In this document: piece after piece, positions 31,221 through 40,350 of the stretch
Layout: each line of letters starts with the position of its first letter
Numbering within the stretch: the stretch's first letter is position 1
Source of the DNA: Acetobacter vaccinii
Lineage (GTDB): Bacteria; Pseudomonadota; Alphaproteobacteria; Acetobacterales; Acetobacteraceae
DNA: 64,000 nucleotides
Direction of reading: 5' to 3'
NCBI RefSeq assembly: GCF_008365315.1
Contig: NZ_CP043506.1
Span: 2,593,001-2,657,000, forward strand
The notes under the pieces: model-generated
What the model was told of the DNA's origin: nothing
Databases searched by the model: none
What the model saw: the letters and a program-made list of their open reading frames with translations, nothing else
Program-made: the position numbers and the translations under genes

Positions 31221-31568
31221 TCACGGATGGGCCGGGGCGGGGGCAGGTGCCGGGGTGACCGCCTGCTGGGGCGGGGCAACAGGTGCTGTGGCCGCAGGCT
31301 GGGGTGCCTGCCCAAGAATATCCTGCCCAGCCCCAGTCACGCCGCCTTTGTAAAGGACAGCCAGAGTCAGGGACAACAGCATGAACAACCCGGCCAGAAT
31401 CGCTGTTGTACGCGTTAGCAGGTTGGCCGTCCCGCGACCGGACATAAAGGCCCCCATGCCCTGGCTGCTGCCAATGCCAAGGCCACCGCCTTCGCTGCGC
31501 TGGATCAGCACAACGCCGATCAGGGCTATTGTGACACAGAAATGCAGGATCAGCAGGGCTGTGGTCAT
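31221..31568 (-). CDS. secG: Preprotein translocase subunit SecG
   Basis: This 115-residue protein has two transmembrane helices: LLILHFCVTIALIGVVLIQ, then TAILAGLFMLLSLTLAVLY. Between them is the SecG-specific RSEGGGLGIGSSQGMGAFM loop. The C terminus is a Pro/Ala-rich tail (about 45 residues, PAPAPAPAHP at the end), long but common in Alphaproteobacteria. SecG assists SecYE in protein export at the inner membrane. ATG 31568 is used; the TTG at 31586 is not supported. It is 27 bp downstream of tpiA, the usual partner order. Confidence 0.95.
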   Translation of the reverse strand: MTTALLILHFCVTIALIGVVLIQRSEGGGLGIGSSQGMGAFMSGRGTANLLTRTTAILAGLFMLLSLTLAVLYKGGVTGAGQDILGQAPQPAATAPVAPPQQAVTPAPAPAPAHP

Positions 31569-31595
31569 GTCAGGTTCCAGATTCAATACAGGCGG

Positions 31596-32336
31596 TCAGG
31601 CAGCCGATGCGGCGCTGACAATGGAGAGAAACGCATCCGCGTCTAGGCTGGCGCCACCAACAAGCGCCCCCCCGACCTCGGGAATACCAAGGATGGCGGC
31701 TGCATTGTCAGCGTTCACGGACCCTCCATACAGGATTTTGATAGCTTTTCCAGCCTCTCCAAACTGTCGCACCAGTTCCTCACGCAGGAAAAGCATGGTC
31801 TGGGCAATCTGCTCGGTCGTCGCGGCAAGCCCCGTACCAATGGCCCAGATGGGTTCATACGCCAGTACTCCGGCAAAATTGTCGGGCAGGGAGCCCTTGA
31901 TCTGCCAGCCAAGAACATCGGTATAATCACCGCTTTCGCGCTGGTCTTCCGTCTCCCCGATGCAGACAATGGGTGTCAGCCCGGCCTTGGTTGCGGCGAT
32001 GGCTTTTTCCCGCACGGTGTCATCCAGTTCACCATGCCCCTGCCGACGCTCGGAATGTCCAAGGATGACGTAAGATACGCCAAACTCACCCAGCATCGTG
32101 GCAGAAATATCGCCGGTATAGGCCCCAGATGGGGCTTTGTGGCAGTCCTGCGCGCCCAGAGCCAAAGCCGTTCCGGCAAGGCTGTCGGCCAGCAACGGCA
32201 ACAGGGTAAAGGGCGGGCAGACAACAACATCCGCCGCATCAGCAGGCAGGCGGGCCACAAGGGCCTGCGCCAGCCCCTGTGCATTCTGCCGCGTGCCATT
32301 CATTTTCCAATTGCCTGCGATAAGCTGTCGGCTCAT
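31596..32336 (-). CDS. tpiA: Triose-phosphate isomerase
   Basis: This 246-residue TIM barrel has GNWKMNG with catalytic Lys, ILGHSERR with catalytic His, the active-site loop AYEPIWAIGTG with catalytic Glu, and the phosphate-binding YGGSVNADNAAA. It interconverts dihydroxyacetone phosphate and glyceraldehyde 3-phosphate. It is first gene of the minus-strand unit tpiA-secG-pyrG-kdsA and divergent from the PpiD-like gene, with 245 bp between starts. Confidence 0.98.
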   Translation of the reverse strand: MSRQLIAGNWKMNGTRQNAQGLAQALVARLPADAADVVVCPPFTLLPLLADSLAGTALALGAQDCHKAPSGAYTGDISATMLGEFGVSYVILGHSERRQGHGELDDTVREKAIAATKAGLTPIVCIGETEDQRESGDYTDVLGWQIKGSLPDNFAGVLAYEPIWAIGTGLAATTEQIAQTMLFLREELVRQFGEAGKAIKILYGGSVNADNAAAILGIPEVGGALVGGASLDADAFLSIVSAASAA

Positions 32337-32581
32337 GCTCTGCTCCCTGCGGTTTCCTGCACAGCCACGACCAACAGGCGCGGCGGCGCTGATACTGTCT
32401 GTCTGCCTAAACCATGGATAGGCCCGTCAGGGCAAGCCAGCCAGACATAGCATGCCCCGTGCCCAGCGCCTGATGTGTAAGTCATGGTTATGTCTGGTCA
32501 AGTGGGTCGCCTGCGCTTATGGTGCCGCGCCTGAATGTGAGAACGGCATCTTGCCTGACAAAGCTGTGGATCCCCTCTGTC

Positions 32582-34498
32582 ATGATCTCCTCTCTTCGTC
32601 GAATTCTGGTTGAATCGTGGCTGGGCCGCGTTATCGCCATCGTCGTCTTTGCTGCGTTTATCGGTTGGGGGGTCGGCGATGTCATCGGCTATATGGGCAC
32701 CAGCCCCAATGTTGCCGCACAGGTGGGTGAAAGCGATGTCACCGCGCCGGACCTTGCCGCCGCCCTGCGGCAGGAGGTGCCCACTGTTGCCCAGCAGATG
32801 GGGCTGAGCGATGCCTCCCAGCTTTCTCCCGCCATGCTCCAGCAGGTTGCACGGCAGATTCTGCAACGCCTGACGGGTCAGGCAGAACTGCTGAATGCCG
32901 CCCACACCATGAAGGTTGTGGTGCCTGACGAGGCCATCCGAAAAGAAATTTTCTCCCTCCCATATTTCCGTGGCAGCAATGGTCAGTTTGATCGCGCGCT
33001 TTTCAACCAGAAGCTGCGCGCACAAGGGCTGACGGAACAACGCGTGATCCAGATCGTGCGCGACGACCTGACAGCCCGCACTCTGCTGCAACCTATTGCC
33101 CAGAGTGGCAGCGCCTCCGAAATCCTGATCCAGAAGCTGGTGCAGTATGGCGCACGCACACGAATGGTCGATTTTGTGACCATTCCCTTTGAAAATGTGC
33201 CCCAACCCGCCACTGCTGATGAGACAACGCTGCGCCGCTACTATGCCAACCACCCTTGGCTGTTCCGCACCGCCGAGCAGCGCCATGCCCGCATTGTCGT
33301 TCTATCGCCCGACACGGTAGCCCAGAACATTCCGGTGGATGAAAAACAGCTCCGCCGTATTTATGACGAGCAGAACAGCCGCTTCAACACCCCGGAAACG
33401 CGGGATCTGCAACTGATCACCCTGCCTGATGCCACGCAGGCCCAGGCTGTTCACGCCGCATGGCAGCGCAGTGGAAGCTGGCAGGAGGCTCAACAGGCCG
33501 CCAAAGGCGCTGCTGCTGTTGAAATGCCCGCGACACGAGCATCCGCCATTCCGTCAGAGGCCCTGCGAAGCGCCATTTTCCAGGCGCAGGCAGGTCAGGT
33601 GAACCCTGTGATCCAGACAGAAAACGGCTCGGCCGTGTTCCGTGTCACAAAGATCACCCCCGCCCGCAGCACATCGTATGAGCAGGCCAAGCCTGACATT
33701 CTGGCCGAATACCGCAAGGCCATTGCCCCTTCGCTGATTACCGACCGGCGACGGACATTGCAGGATGCCATTGCAGGTAAAGGGCTTGATGCCATTCCCG
33801 ATACCCTGGGGGCTGTCGCAGCCGCGGGCTCGTTGGATGCCCGCGGTATAACGGCCGAGGGTCAGCCTGCGCCGTTGCCTGCGTCTGGCGCATTGCGCGA
33901 GGCCATTATCCATCAGGTTTTCACACAAAAAGAGGGGGCAGCCCCGTATCTTGTCGAAGGCCCGGATAATGGCTGGTTTGCGGTGGATGTGGACAAGATC
34001 AGCCCCGCCAGCCCGCGCAGCTTTGAGCAGGCCCGCGCTGATGTATTGAAGGCATGGCAGGCGGATAACCGCCGTCAGGCCGCCAACCAGCAGGCAACCG
34101 CACTTTACGTCGCCAGCAAGGCCTTGGGCACCATTGCCCCTACGGCTTCCGCCAAAGGGCAGGTTACGCGCAACGTGCCGCTTTCACTGGCATCTGCCAA
34201 TCAGGCCATTCCTGCCGAACTGGCGCCCCAGTTAGCCCGTATGCAGGCAGGGCAGGCGATCATGGCCGAGAATGACCACGCCTTTTTTGTCGCGGTTGTG
34301 ACCAAGGTCTTTACACCTGACCCGCCCATGTCCGCGACTAACATGCAGAAGCTGAAATCCGCTCTGGCCCAGGCCGATAGCGAAGACCTTGTCGCCGCGT
34401 TTATTGATGCTCTAGCAGCCCGCACGCCGCCCCGCATCAACCCGACGGGCATCACATCCGCCCTCGACATCGCAGGGCTGGGAGAGGCCAGACAATGA
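32582..34498 (+). CDS. PpiD-like membrane-anchored peptidyl-prolyl isomerase/periplasmic chaperone
   Basis: This 638-residue protein has an N-terminal membrane anchor (about 13-38, LGRVIAIVVFAAFIGWGVGDV), a SurA-N-like region to about residue 180, and a parvulin-type segment around 340-395 (ALRSAIFQAQAGQVNPVIQTENGSAVFRV). A long C-terminal domain is rich in Ala/Gln. PpiD homologues help newly exported outer-membrane and periplasmic proteins fold at the Sec exit. ATG 32582 precedes the anchor directly; an upstream in-frame ATG at 32519 is doubtful. Its stop overlaps the trpE start (ATGA), coupling a folding factor to tryptophan synthesis. Confidence 0.88.
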   Translation: MISSLRRILVESWLGRVIAIVVFAAFIGWGVGDVIGYMGTSPNVAAQVGESDVTAPDLAAALRQEVPTVAQQMGLSDASQLSPAMLQQVARQILQRLTGQAELLNAAHTMKVVVPDEAIRKEIFSLPYFRGSNGQFDRALFNQKLRAQGLTEQRVIQIVRDDLTARTLLQPIAQSGSASEILIQKLVQYGARTRMVDFVTIPFENVPQPATADETTLRRYYANHPWLFRTAEQRHARIVVLSPDTVAQNIPVDEKQLRRIYDEQNSRFNTPETRDLQLITLPDATQAQAVHAAWQRSGSWQEAQQAAKGAAAVEMPATRASAIPSEALRSAIFQAQAGQVNPVIQTENGSAVFRVTKITPARSTSYEQAKPDILAEYRKAIAPSLITDRRRTLQDAIAGKGLDAIPDTLGAVAAAGSLDARGITAEGQPAPLPASGALREAIIHQVFTQKEGAAPYLVEGPDNGWFAVDVDKISPASPRSFEQARADVLKAWQADNRRQAANQQATALYVASKALGTIAPTASAKGQVTRNVPLSLASANQAIPAELAPQLARMQAGQAIMAENDHAFFVAVVTKVFTPDPPMSATNMQKLKSALAQADSEDLVAAFIDALAARTPPRINPTGITSALDIAGLGEARQ

Positions 34499-36033
34499 GC
34501 ACAAGCGCCAATACCGCGACGTCTCCCTCTCTCCAGGTCTGTGAAGCGGCATGGGAGCAGGGTCAGGCCTCTGTTGTTTTTTCAGTGGAAGCCGCCGACC
34601 TTCTGACACCCGTTTCGGCCTATATCCGTCTGGCCCATCTCGATGGCAGCACAGGGCAGCACAGCCTGCTGCTTGAAAGCGTGGAAGGCGGCGTCTCCCG
34701 TGGGCGGTATTCCGTCATTGCTCTCAAGCCTGACCTTGTGTGGACATGCCATAACGGCCAGGTAACCCTGCATGATGGGGCGGGTCTGCCACAGTCGCCC
34801 GCATGGATGCAGCAGGGCAAGCCGCTGGATAGTCTGCGCCAGCTTATACACACCAGCAGGCTTGACCTCCCCACAGGGTTGCCACCCATGATTGCGGGAT
34901 TGTTTGGCTACCTTGGCTACGACATGGTCCGGCAGATGGAAGACCTGCCCAATGCGCCGGTTGATGATCTGGACCTTCCAGAAGGGGTGATCATGCGTCC
35001 GGGTCTGTTTGCCGTTTTCGATACGGTGACAGACGAACTCATTTTGGCAGCCCCCGTGCGCCCTGCTGAAACAGAAACCGCAGGGCAGGCGTGGGAGAGG
35101 GCACACGCCCTGCTGGAACGCGCCCGCACATGCCTGCTGGGTGCTTTGCCCGCTCTACCCTCTGCCCAACCCACAGCACCGCTGGCTGACCCGACATCCA
35201 CTTTCAGCAAGCAGGATTTCTGCGCGGCGGTGGAAAAAATACAGGAATACATTGCTGCGGGGGATGCTTTTCAGGTTGTTCCCAGCCAGCGCTTTTCCAC
35301 CCCGTTCCCTTTGCCCTCTCTGGCGCTATATCGTGCATTGCGGCGGGTTAACCCGGCTCCCTTTCTGTTCCATCTCGACTTTGGGGACTTCTCACTGGTC
35401 GGGTCATCACCCGAAATTCTTGTCCGTCTACGCGATGGCCGCATGACTGTCAGGCCTCTGGCAGGCACACGCCCACGTGGTGCCACCCCGGAAGAAGACA
35501 AAAAGCTGGAAGAGGAACTTCTGGCCGATCAGAAGGAAATCGCTGAACATCTGATGCTGATTGATCTGGGCCGCAATGATGTCGGACGCGTCTGCACCCC
35601 CGGTTCCGTTAACGTTACAGAGCGCTTTGTCATCGAGCGGTTCAGCCACGTCATGCATATTTCCTCCAATGTGGAAGGCATATTGCAGCCGGATCTGGAA
35701 GCACTCGATGCCCTTGTGGCCGCATTTCCAGCAGGCACCCTGACCGGAGCGCCCAAAATCCGGGCCATGGAAATCATTGACGAGATCGAGCGTACCCGCC
35801 GCGCAACCTATGCGGGCTGCATCGGGTATTTTGGCGCCGGGGGCGACATGGATACCTGCATTGGCCTGCGCATGGCTGTGCTCAAAAACGGGACCATGCA
35901 TGTGCAGGCAGGCTGTGGTGTTGTTGCCGACAGCGTGCCCGAAATGGAATACGAGGAAACGCGACACAAGGCACGCGCCGTATTCCGGGCAGCCGAACTC
36001 GCAATCCAGCAGGCGGGAGACGGGAAGGGCTGA
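34495..36033 (+). CDS. trpE: Anthranilate synthase component I
   Basis: This 512-residue chorismate-utilising enzyme has the feedback-site LLLESVEGG in the N-terminal part, then IAAGDAFQVVPSQRF, RPLAGTRPRG, LIDLGRNDVGRV, GTLTGAPKIRAMEIIDE and the C-terminal AGCGVVADSVPEMEYEET. With TrpG it makes anthranilate from chorismate and glutamine; Trp inhibition is expected from the intact LLES motif. It starts inside the last codon of the PpiD-like gene, leaving no room for a classical trp leader peptide directly before it. Confidence 0.97.
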   Translation: MSTSANTATSPSLQVCEAAWEQGQASVVFSVEAADLLTPVSAYIRLAHLDGSTGQHSLLLESVEGGVSRGRYSVIALKPDLVWTCHNGQVTLHDGAGLPQSPAWMQQGKPLDSLRQLIHTSRLDLPTGLPPMIAGLFGYLGYDMVRQMEDLPNAPVDDLDLPEGVIMRPGLFAVFDTVTDELILAAPVRPAETETAGQAWERAHALLERARTCLLGALPALPSAQPTAPLADPTSTFSKQDFCAAVEKIQEYIAAGDAFQVVPSQRFSTPFPLPSLALYRALRRVNPAPFLFHLDFGDFSLVGSSPEILVRLRDGRMTVRPLAGTRPRGATPEEDKKLEEELLADQKEIAEHLMLIDLGRNDVGRVCTPGSVNVTERFVIERFSHVMHISSNVEGILQPDLEALDALVAAFPAGTLTGAPKIRAMEIIDEIERTRRATYAGCIGYFGAGGDMDTCIGLRMAVLKNGTMHVQAGCGVVADSVPEMEYEETRHKARAVFRAAELAIQQAGDGKG

Positions 36034-36090
36034 GCACGCCTTTCCTCTCCGTCATTTGACCAGTGCGCGGTAAAGGGCCATCATTCCGCC

Positions 36091-36684
36091 ATGATCCTAC
36101 TGATCGACAATTATGATAGTTTTACCTTCAACCTCGTCCATTATCTGGGCGAGTTGGGGGAGACATGCCACGTCGTCCGCAACGACGCGCTGAGTGTGGA
36201 TGACGCGCTGGCCCTCAAGCCGCACGCCATTGTGCTCTCACCCGGCCCATGCTCCCCTGATGAAGCCGGGATTTGCTGTGACCTGATTGCTGCCGCCGCA
36301 GGCAAGGTACCCGTATTTGGGGTCTGCCTTGGCCACCAGTCCATCGGGCAGGTGTTCGGGGCGCAGGTTGTCCGTGCTCCTGTGCCTATGCACGGTAAAA
36401 TCAGCCCTGTTTTCCATGACGGCAAGGATGTCTTTGCCGGGGTACCCAGCCCCTTCAAAGCCACCCGCTACCACAGCCTGACGCTAGAACCAGCCAGTAT
36501 TCCCCCTGAGCTTGAAGTGACAGCCTGGACAGAAGACGGTGTTATCATGGGGGTCCGACACCGGACCTATCCGATTTCAGGCGTGCAGTTTCATCCTGAA
36601 AGCATTGCGTCGGAATATGGACACGACCTGCTGCGTAATTTCCTGAGCATTGCTCAGGACTGGCACGCCGGACAGGCGGCATGA
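36091..36684 (+). CDS. trpG: Anthranilate synthase component II (glutamine amidotransferase)
   Basis: This 197-residue class I glutaminase has the nucleophile in [26 protein letters not shown] for the oxyanion region, and the catalytic His/Glu in [13 protein letters not shown]. It passes ammonia to TrpE; in some bacteria the same protein also serves aminodeoxychorismate synthase. It starts 57 bp after trpE and overlaps trpD by 4 nt. Confidence 0.96.
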   Translation: MILLIDNYDSFTFNLVHYLGELGETCHVVRNDALSVDDALALKPHAIVLSPGPCSPDEAGICCDLIAAAAGKVPVFGVCLGHQSIGQVFGAQVVRAPVPMHGKISPVFHDGKDVFAGVPSPFKATRYHSLTLEPASIPPELEVTAWTEDGVIMGVRHRTYPISGVQFHPESIASEYGHDLLRNFLSIAQDWHAGQAA

Positions 36685-37799
36685 CAGCCCAGCCGCAACA
36701 TTCCGCACCGGACGCCTATGATCCCACACGCCTGACCGCGACACTGCTCAAGCTTGCCGACCGGCACGACCTTGATGTCGGTGAGGCTGAAGCCGCCTTT
36801 GGGGCCATTATGGATGGGGCTGTCCCGCCCGAACATATTGCCGCCTTCCTCATGGCGTTGCGGGTCAAGGGAGAGACGCGGGATGAGTTGCTGGGGGCTG
36901 TCACCGCCCTGCGGGCACGTATGCACCCCGTACCCGCCATGCCTGAGGACACCCTTGATGTCTGCGGCACAGGGGGCGACCATTACGGTACACTGAATGT
37001 TTCCACCGCCGTCGCTTTTGTGCTGGCGGGGCTTGGTGTGCCTGTTGCCAAACATGGCAATCGGGCTGTGTCCTCTCGCTCTGGGGCATCGGATGTTCTG
37101 ACCGCCCTTGGCGTGCCCCTTTCGCCCGGTGCTGAAACCCATGCCGCGTGGATGCGCGACTACCGCGCTATTTTTCTGGCAGCCCCGCATCATCATCCCG
37201 CCATGCGACATGCCGCAGCCGTCCGCAAGATGCTTGCGTTGCCCACACTGTTCAATCTTGTCGGGCCACTGGTCAACCCGGCCGGGGTCAAGCGCCAGTT
37301 GATTGGTGTGTTTTCCCCCCGCTGGCTGGAGCCGATTGTCGATGTGCTCCGCACTCTTGGTTCTGAACGGGTCTGGGCTGTCTGCGGCCAGCCCCGCGAC
37401 GGCAAAACCGGCATTGATGAAATTACCCTGGCAGGGCCAACTCTGGCAGTTGCTTTGGAACAGGGCCAAACCTGCCAGTTTGTTATAGAACCGGAGATGG
37501 CAGGACTTGCATACGCGCCGGTCAGTGCCATAAAAGGGAAAGACGCACACCACAATGCAGCCACGCTTGATGCGCTGCTGCATGGGGCTGCCGGACCCTA
37601 CCGGGATACGGTTCTGCTAAACGCAGCCTGTGCCCTCCACATTGCGGGGAGGGTCAGCATTTTGCGCAACGGGCATATTGACCCGACAGCCCTGCAGGAA
37701 AGCGTGGCTCAGGCCGCCTTTTCGCTCGATAGCGGTGCCGCTCTTGCGGTGCTGAATGGTTTACGCTCGTCATCAGCGATGCACACGCCTGAGACATGA
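36681..37799 (+). CDS. trpD: Anthranilate phosphoribosyltransferase
   Basis: This 372-residue homodimeric enzyme transfers phosphoribose from PRPP to anthranilate. The diphosphate-binding [17 protein letters not shown] and the loop [21 protein letters not shown] are intact, followed by [15 protein letters not shown] and [12 protein letters not shown]. The first about 15 residues are an extension relative to typical lengths near 340-350. It overlaps trpG (ATGA), and trpC follows after 10 bp. Confidence 0.97.
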   Translation: MTAQPQHSAPDAYDPTRLTATLLKLADRHDLDVGEAEAAFGAIMDGAVPPEHIAAFLMALRVKGETRDELLGAVTALRARMHPVPAMPEDTLDVCGTGGDHYGTLNVSTAVAFVLAGLGVPVAKHGNRAVSSRSGASDVLTALGVPLSPGAETHAAWMRDYRAIFLAAPHHHPAMRHAAAVRKMLALPTLFNLVGPLVNPAGVKRQLIGVFSPRWLEPIVDVLRTLGSERVWAVCGQPRDGKTGIDEITLAGPTLAVALEQGQTCQFVIEPEMAGLAYAPVSAIKGKDAHHNAATLDALLHGAAGPYRDTVLLNAACALHIAGRVSILRNGHIDPTALQESVAQAAFSLDSGAALAVLNGLRSSSAMHTPET

Positions 37800-37809
37800 C
37801 AGGATAATC

Positions 37810-38682
37810 ATGACCGACACCCCCACCAGTCCCACGGTTGCACCTACCACCTGCAGCACAGAACATGGCCCCGACGGCCTGCCCGATGTTCTGGCGCGAA
37901 TCTGTGCCCGCACACGGCTGGAAGTGGAGCATCGTTCCACGCTACTGTCCCTCAAGGACATCACTGCCAAGGCCCAGGAAAGCAAAGAGGCTCCCCGTGG
38001 CTTTGGACGCACCCTGAAAGAAAAGGCCGCCGACCGGAAAGTCGGTCTGATTGCTGAGATCAAAAAGGCCTCTCCCTCCGCCGGAATCCTGCAGGAACAT
38101 TATGATCCCGCGCAGATTGCCAAAGCCTACGAGCAGGCGGGCGCTGCGTGCCTGTCGGTGCTGACAGAAAGCTCCTGCTTTCATGGCTCCAACGATGATC
38201 TGATCACAGCGCGGAATGCGACCTCCCTGCCAGTCCTGCGCAAGGACTTCATCCTTGATCCGTGGCAGGTTTATGAAAGCCGGATGATCGGTGCGGATTG
38301 TATCCTCCTGATCATGGCCATCCTGTCAGATGAAATGGCGCTGGAACTGGTAGATCACGCCAAAGGGCTGGATATCGACGTTCTGGTAGAAGTGCATGAT
38401 GAGGAGGAACTCAATCGCGCTCTGGCGCTGGATACCTTCCTGATCGGCATCAACAACCGTAACCTGAAAACGCTGGCAACCGACATTACGACAACCAACA
38501 GGCTTGCGCCGTTGGTGCCGCCTGACCGGATTATTGTCTCCGAAAGCGGGATCAAGACCCATGCCGAGGTCGCCCAGCTTTCAGGAATCGGTGTGACCGG
38601 CTTTCTGGTAGGGGAATCTCTGCTGCGTCAAGCTGATCCCGGTGATGCAGCCCGCAAGCTGCTTTCCCCCGACGGTAACTGA
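37810..38682 (+). CDS. trpC: Indole-3-glycerol phosphate synthase
   Basis: This 290-residue TIM barrel has LIAEIKKASPSAGIL with the catalytic Lys, YEQAGAACLSVLTE, VLRKDFILDPWQV, IGINNRNLKT, and IVSESGI with GFLVGESLL. It closes the indole ring in tryptophan synthesis. It is a stand-alone TrpC without fused TrpF; trpF, trpB and trpA are not in the window. The start ATG 37810 has AGGA upstream and is preferred to an in-frame start at 37756 inside trpD. About 25 residues precede the usual N terminus. A strong terminator follows. Confidence 0.96.
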   Translation: MTDTPTSPTVAPTTCSTEHGPDGLPDVLARICARTRLEVEHRSTLLSLKDITAKAQESKEAPRGFGRTLKEKAADRKVGLIAEIKKASPSAGILQEHYDPAQIAKAYEQAGAACLSVLTESSCFHGSNDDLITARNATSLPVLRKDFILDPWQVYESRMIGADCILLIMAILSDEMALELVDHAKGLDIDVLVEVHDEEELNRALALDTFLIGINNRNLKTLATDITTTNRLAPLVPPDRIIVSESGIKTHAEVAQLSGIGVTGFLVGESLLRQADPGDAARKLLSPDGN

Positions 38683-38684
38683 CC

Positions 38685-38724
38685 TTTCGGGCCTGATAGA
38701 CTAATGTCAGGCCCGAAATTTTTT
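38685..38724 (+). terminator. Rho-independent terminator of the trp operon
   Basis: A perfect 12-bp stem (38685-38696 with 38707-38718) with a 10-nt loop is followed by TTTTTT. It starts 2 bp after the trpC stop. Confidence 0.95.
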
Positions 38725-39173
38725 CCTCTGCCATGAAGGCCCAGAACTCATTGAAAAACAGTGTGTTTTCGGGCTCACTCTTGGCTTCCCCGACTCTGTC
38801 ATTCCGCTTAAACAACAGATGCCCTGCACGGGCCTGACGGTTCAGGCACAAAGCGGGATGACAAAAACGCGACGCGCTTCTTTGTTACAACAAAGTACGC
38901 AACTGGCATGCAAAAAGGGACGTTGAGTGTTGCGTTCAGAGCAATGCAGCCCCAGATGCTCCACCGCAGGAGAAAGACGACACCTAGGACATCACGTATC
39001 GCTACCATCAGACTGCTGAACCAAAACGGGGAATAGCCCGGAAACCAGAAACTATAAGAATAAAAATCCAACAGGATTCCGAGTATTTAAAATTATAAAA
39101 ATAACATCTCTGTTCACCCACTAGATAGGCAGCGGTCAGATTGAAAATATGATGAATAACAGGGGTTTTATGT
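38725..39173. other. Intergenic stretch with a compound palindrome, then AT-rich pdhA upstream region
   Basis: About 450 bp hold no convincing gene. Short hydrophobic reading frames on the minus strand lack ribosome-binding sites and recognisable domains. A nested inverted repeat lies at 38798-38862. The last about 100 bp (39075-39140) are clearly AT-richer than the surroundings and probably contain the pdhA promoter, though no clean -35/-10 pair can be fixed. Confidence 0.5.
38798..38862. repeat. REP-like compound palindrome
   Basis: Outer arms GTCATTCCGCTT (38798-38809) and AAGCGGGATGAC (38851-38862) pair over 12 bp with one G-T. Inside, GCCTGA (38832-38837) and TCAGGC (38842-38847) form a second stem. 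Outer arms of the GTCAT-CCGC type resemble dispersed palindromic elements in several Proteobacteria. Only one copy is seen in the window. Confidence 0.45.
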
Positions 39174-40184
39174 ATGAAAACAAAAGACACACAGGTTGAA
39201 AAACCCACAAGCAACGGCCCGTCCCTGACCCGCGAAGAATTTCTGAGCGCCTATCACGACATGCTGCTGATCCGCCGTTTTGAAGAAAAAACCGGCCAGC
39301 TTTATGGGATGAACCTGATTGGTGGCTTCTGCCACCTGTATATCGGCCAGGAAGCCGTGGTAACCGGCATCCAGATGAACCTGCGTGAGGGCGACAAGCT
39401 CATCACCTCCTACCGTGACCACGGGCAGATGCTGGCCGCAGGCATGGACCCGCGCGGGGTGATGGCTGAGTTGACCGGCCGCGCCACCGGGTATTCCCGC
39501 GGCAAGGGCGGGTCCATGCATATGTTCTCCCGCGAAAAGAACTTTTATGGCGGGCACGGCATTGTCGGCGCACAGGTAGCTCTTGGCATCGGCCTTGCGT
39601 TTGCCAACCAGTACCGTGGCACTGATGAAGTGGCTGTGACCTATTTTGGTGATGGGGCCAGCAACCAGGGTCAGGTGTACGAAAGCTACAATCTGGCCGC
39701 GCTGCACAAGCTGCCGTGTATTTTCGTGATCGAAAACAACAAATACGGCATGGGCACATCCATCGAGCGCGCCTCCGCCTCTCACGAACTGTACAAGAAC
39801 GGTGCCCCCTGGGGCATTCCGGGCCTGCGGGTTGATGGCATGGACGTTGCCGCCGTGCACGCTGCCGCAGCAGAAGCCGTGGCCCATTGCCGGGCAGGGA
39901 AGGGACCATACCTGCTGGAAATGATGACCTACCGCTACCGTGGGCACTCCATGTCCGACCCGGCAAAATACCGGAGCCGTGAGGAAGTCGATCAGGTCCG
40001 CAAGCTGCACGACCCCATTGAGCATGTCCGGCATATCCTGCTGGATGCAGGCGTGGAGGAAAGCACCCTCAAGGACATCGACAGCAAGATCAAAGCGGTT
40101 GTCAACGATGCGGCGGAGTTTGCCCAGACCAGTCCCGAGCCGGACCCCGCAGAACTTTATACGGACATTGTGCTGGAGGCGTGA
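39174..40184 (+). CDS. pdhA: Pyruvate dehydrogenase E1 component subunit alpha
   Basis: This 336-residue thiamine-diphosphate subunit has LLIRRFEEKTGQLYGM, the phosphorylation-loop-like region SMHMFSREKNFYGGHGIVGAQV, the ThDP motif GDGASNQGQVYESYN, and NNKYGMGTS followed by TYRYRGHSMSDPAKYR. With E1 beta it decarboxylates pyruvate and hands the acetyl group to lipoyl E2. It opens the operon pdhA-pdhB-pdhC-lpd-lipA-COQ10-like. The TPP-binding GDG...N motif is complete. Confidence 0.97.
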   Translation: MKTKDTQVEKPTSNGPSLTREEFLSAYHDMLLIRRFEEKTGQLYGMNLIGGFCHLYIGQEAVVTGIQMNLREGDKLITSYRDHGQMLAAGMDPRGVMAELTGRATGYSRGKGGSMHMFSREKNFYGGHGIVGAQVALGIGLAFANQYRGTDEVAVTYFGDGASNQGQVYESYNLAALHKLPCIFVIENNKYGMGTSIERASASHELYKNGAPWGIPGLRVDGMDVAAVHAAAAEAVAHCRAGKGPYLLEMMTYRYRGHSMSDPAKYRSREEVDQVRKLHDPIEHVRHILLDAGVEESTLKDIDSKIKAVVNDAAEFAQTSPEPDPAELYTDIVLEA

Positions 40185-40190
40185 TTACTG

Positions 40191-40350
40191 ATGGCTACTG
40201 AAATTCTGATGCCAGCCCTGTCCCCGACCATGACAGAAGGCAAGCTGGCCCGTTGGCTGAAAAAAGAAGGCGACGTTGTCTCCAGCGGTGACATTCTGGC
40301 CGAGATTGAAACCGACAAAGCAACCATGGAAGTTGAAGCGGTTGAGGAAG
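40191..40350 (+). repeat. Lipoyl-domain coding repeat, copy 1 (pdhB)
   Basis: The 5' end of pdhB and the 5' end of pdhC (41558-41717) share the same lipoyl-domain coding sequence in direct orientation about 1.37 kb apart. The first 29 bp are identical and similarity stays high afterwards at protein level. A recombination between copies would delete the pdhB catalytic part. Confidence 0.85.

Noticed and set aside
38808..39071. Hydrophobic 87-codon minus-strand frame in the trpC-pdhA gap
   Set aside because: No ribosome-binding site or promoter, it crosses the palindromic element, and it resembles no domain I know; kept only as intergenic sequence.
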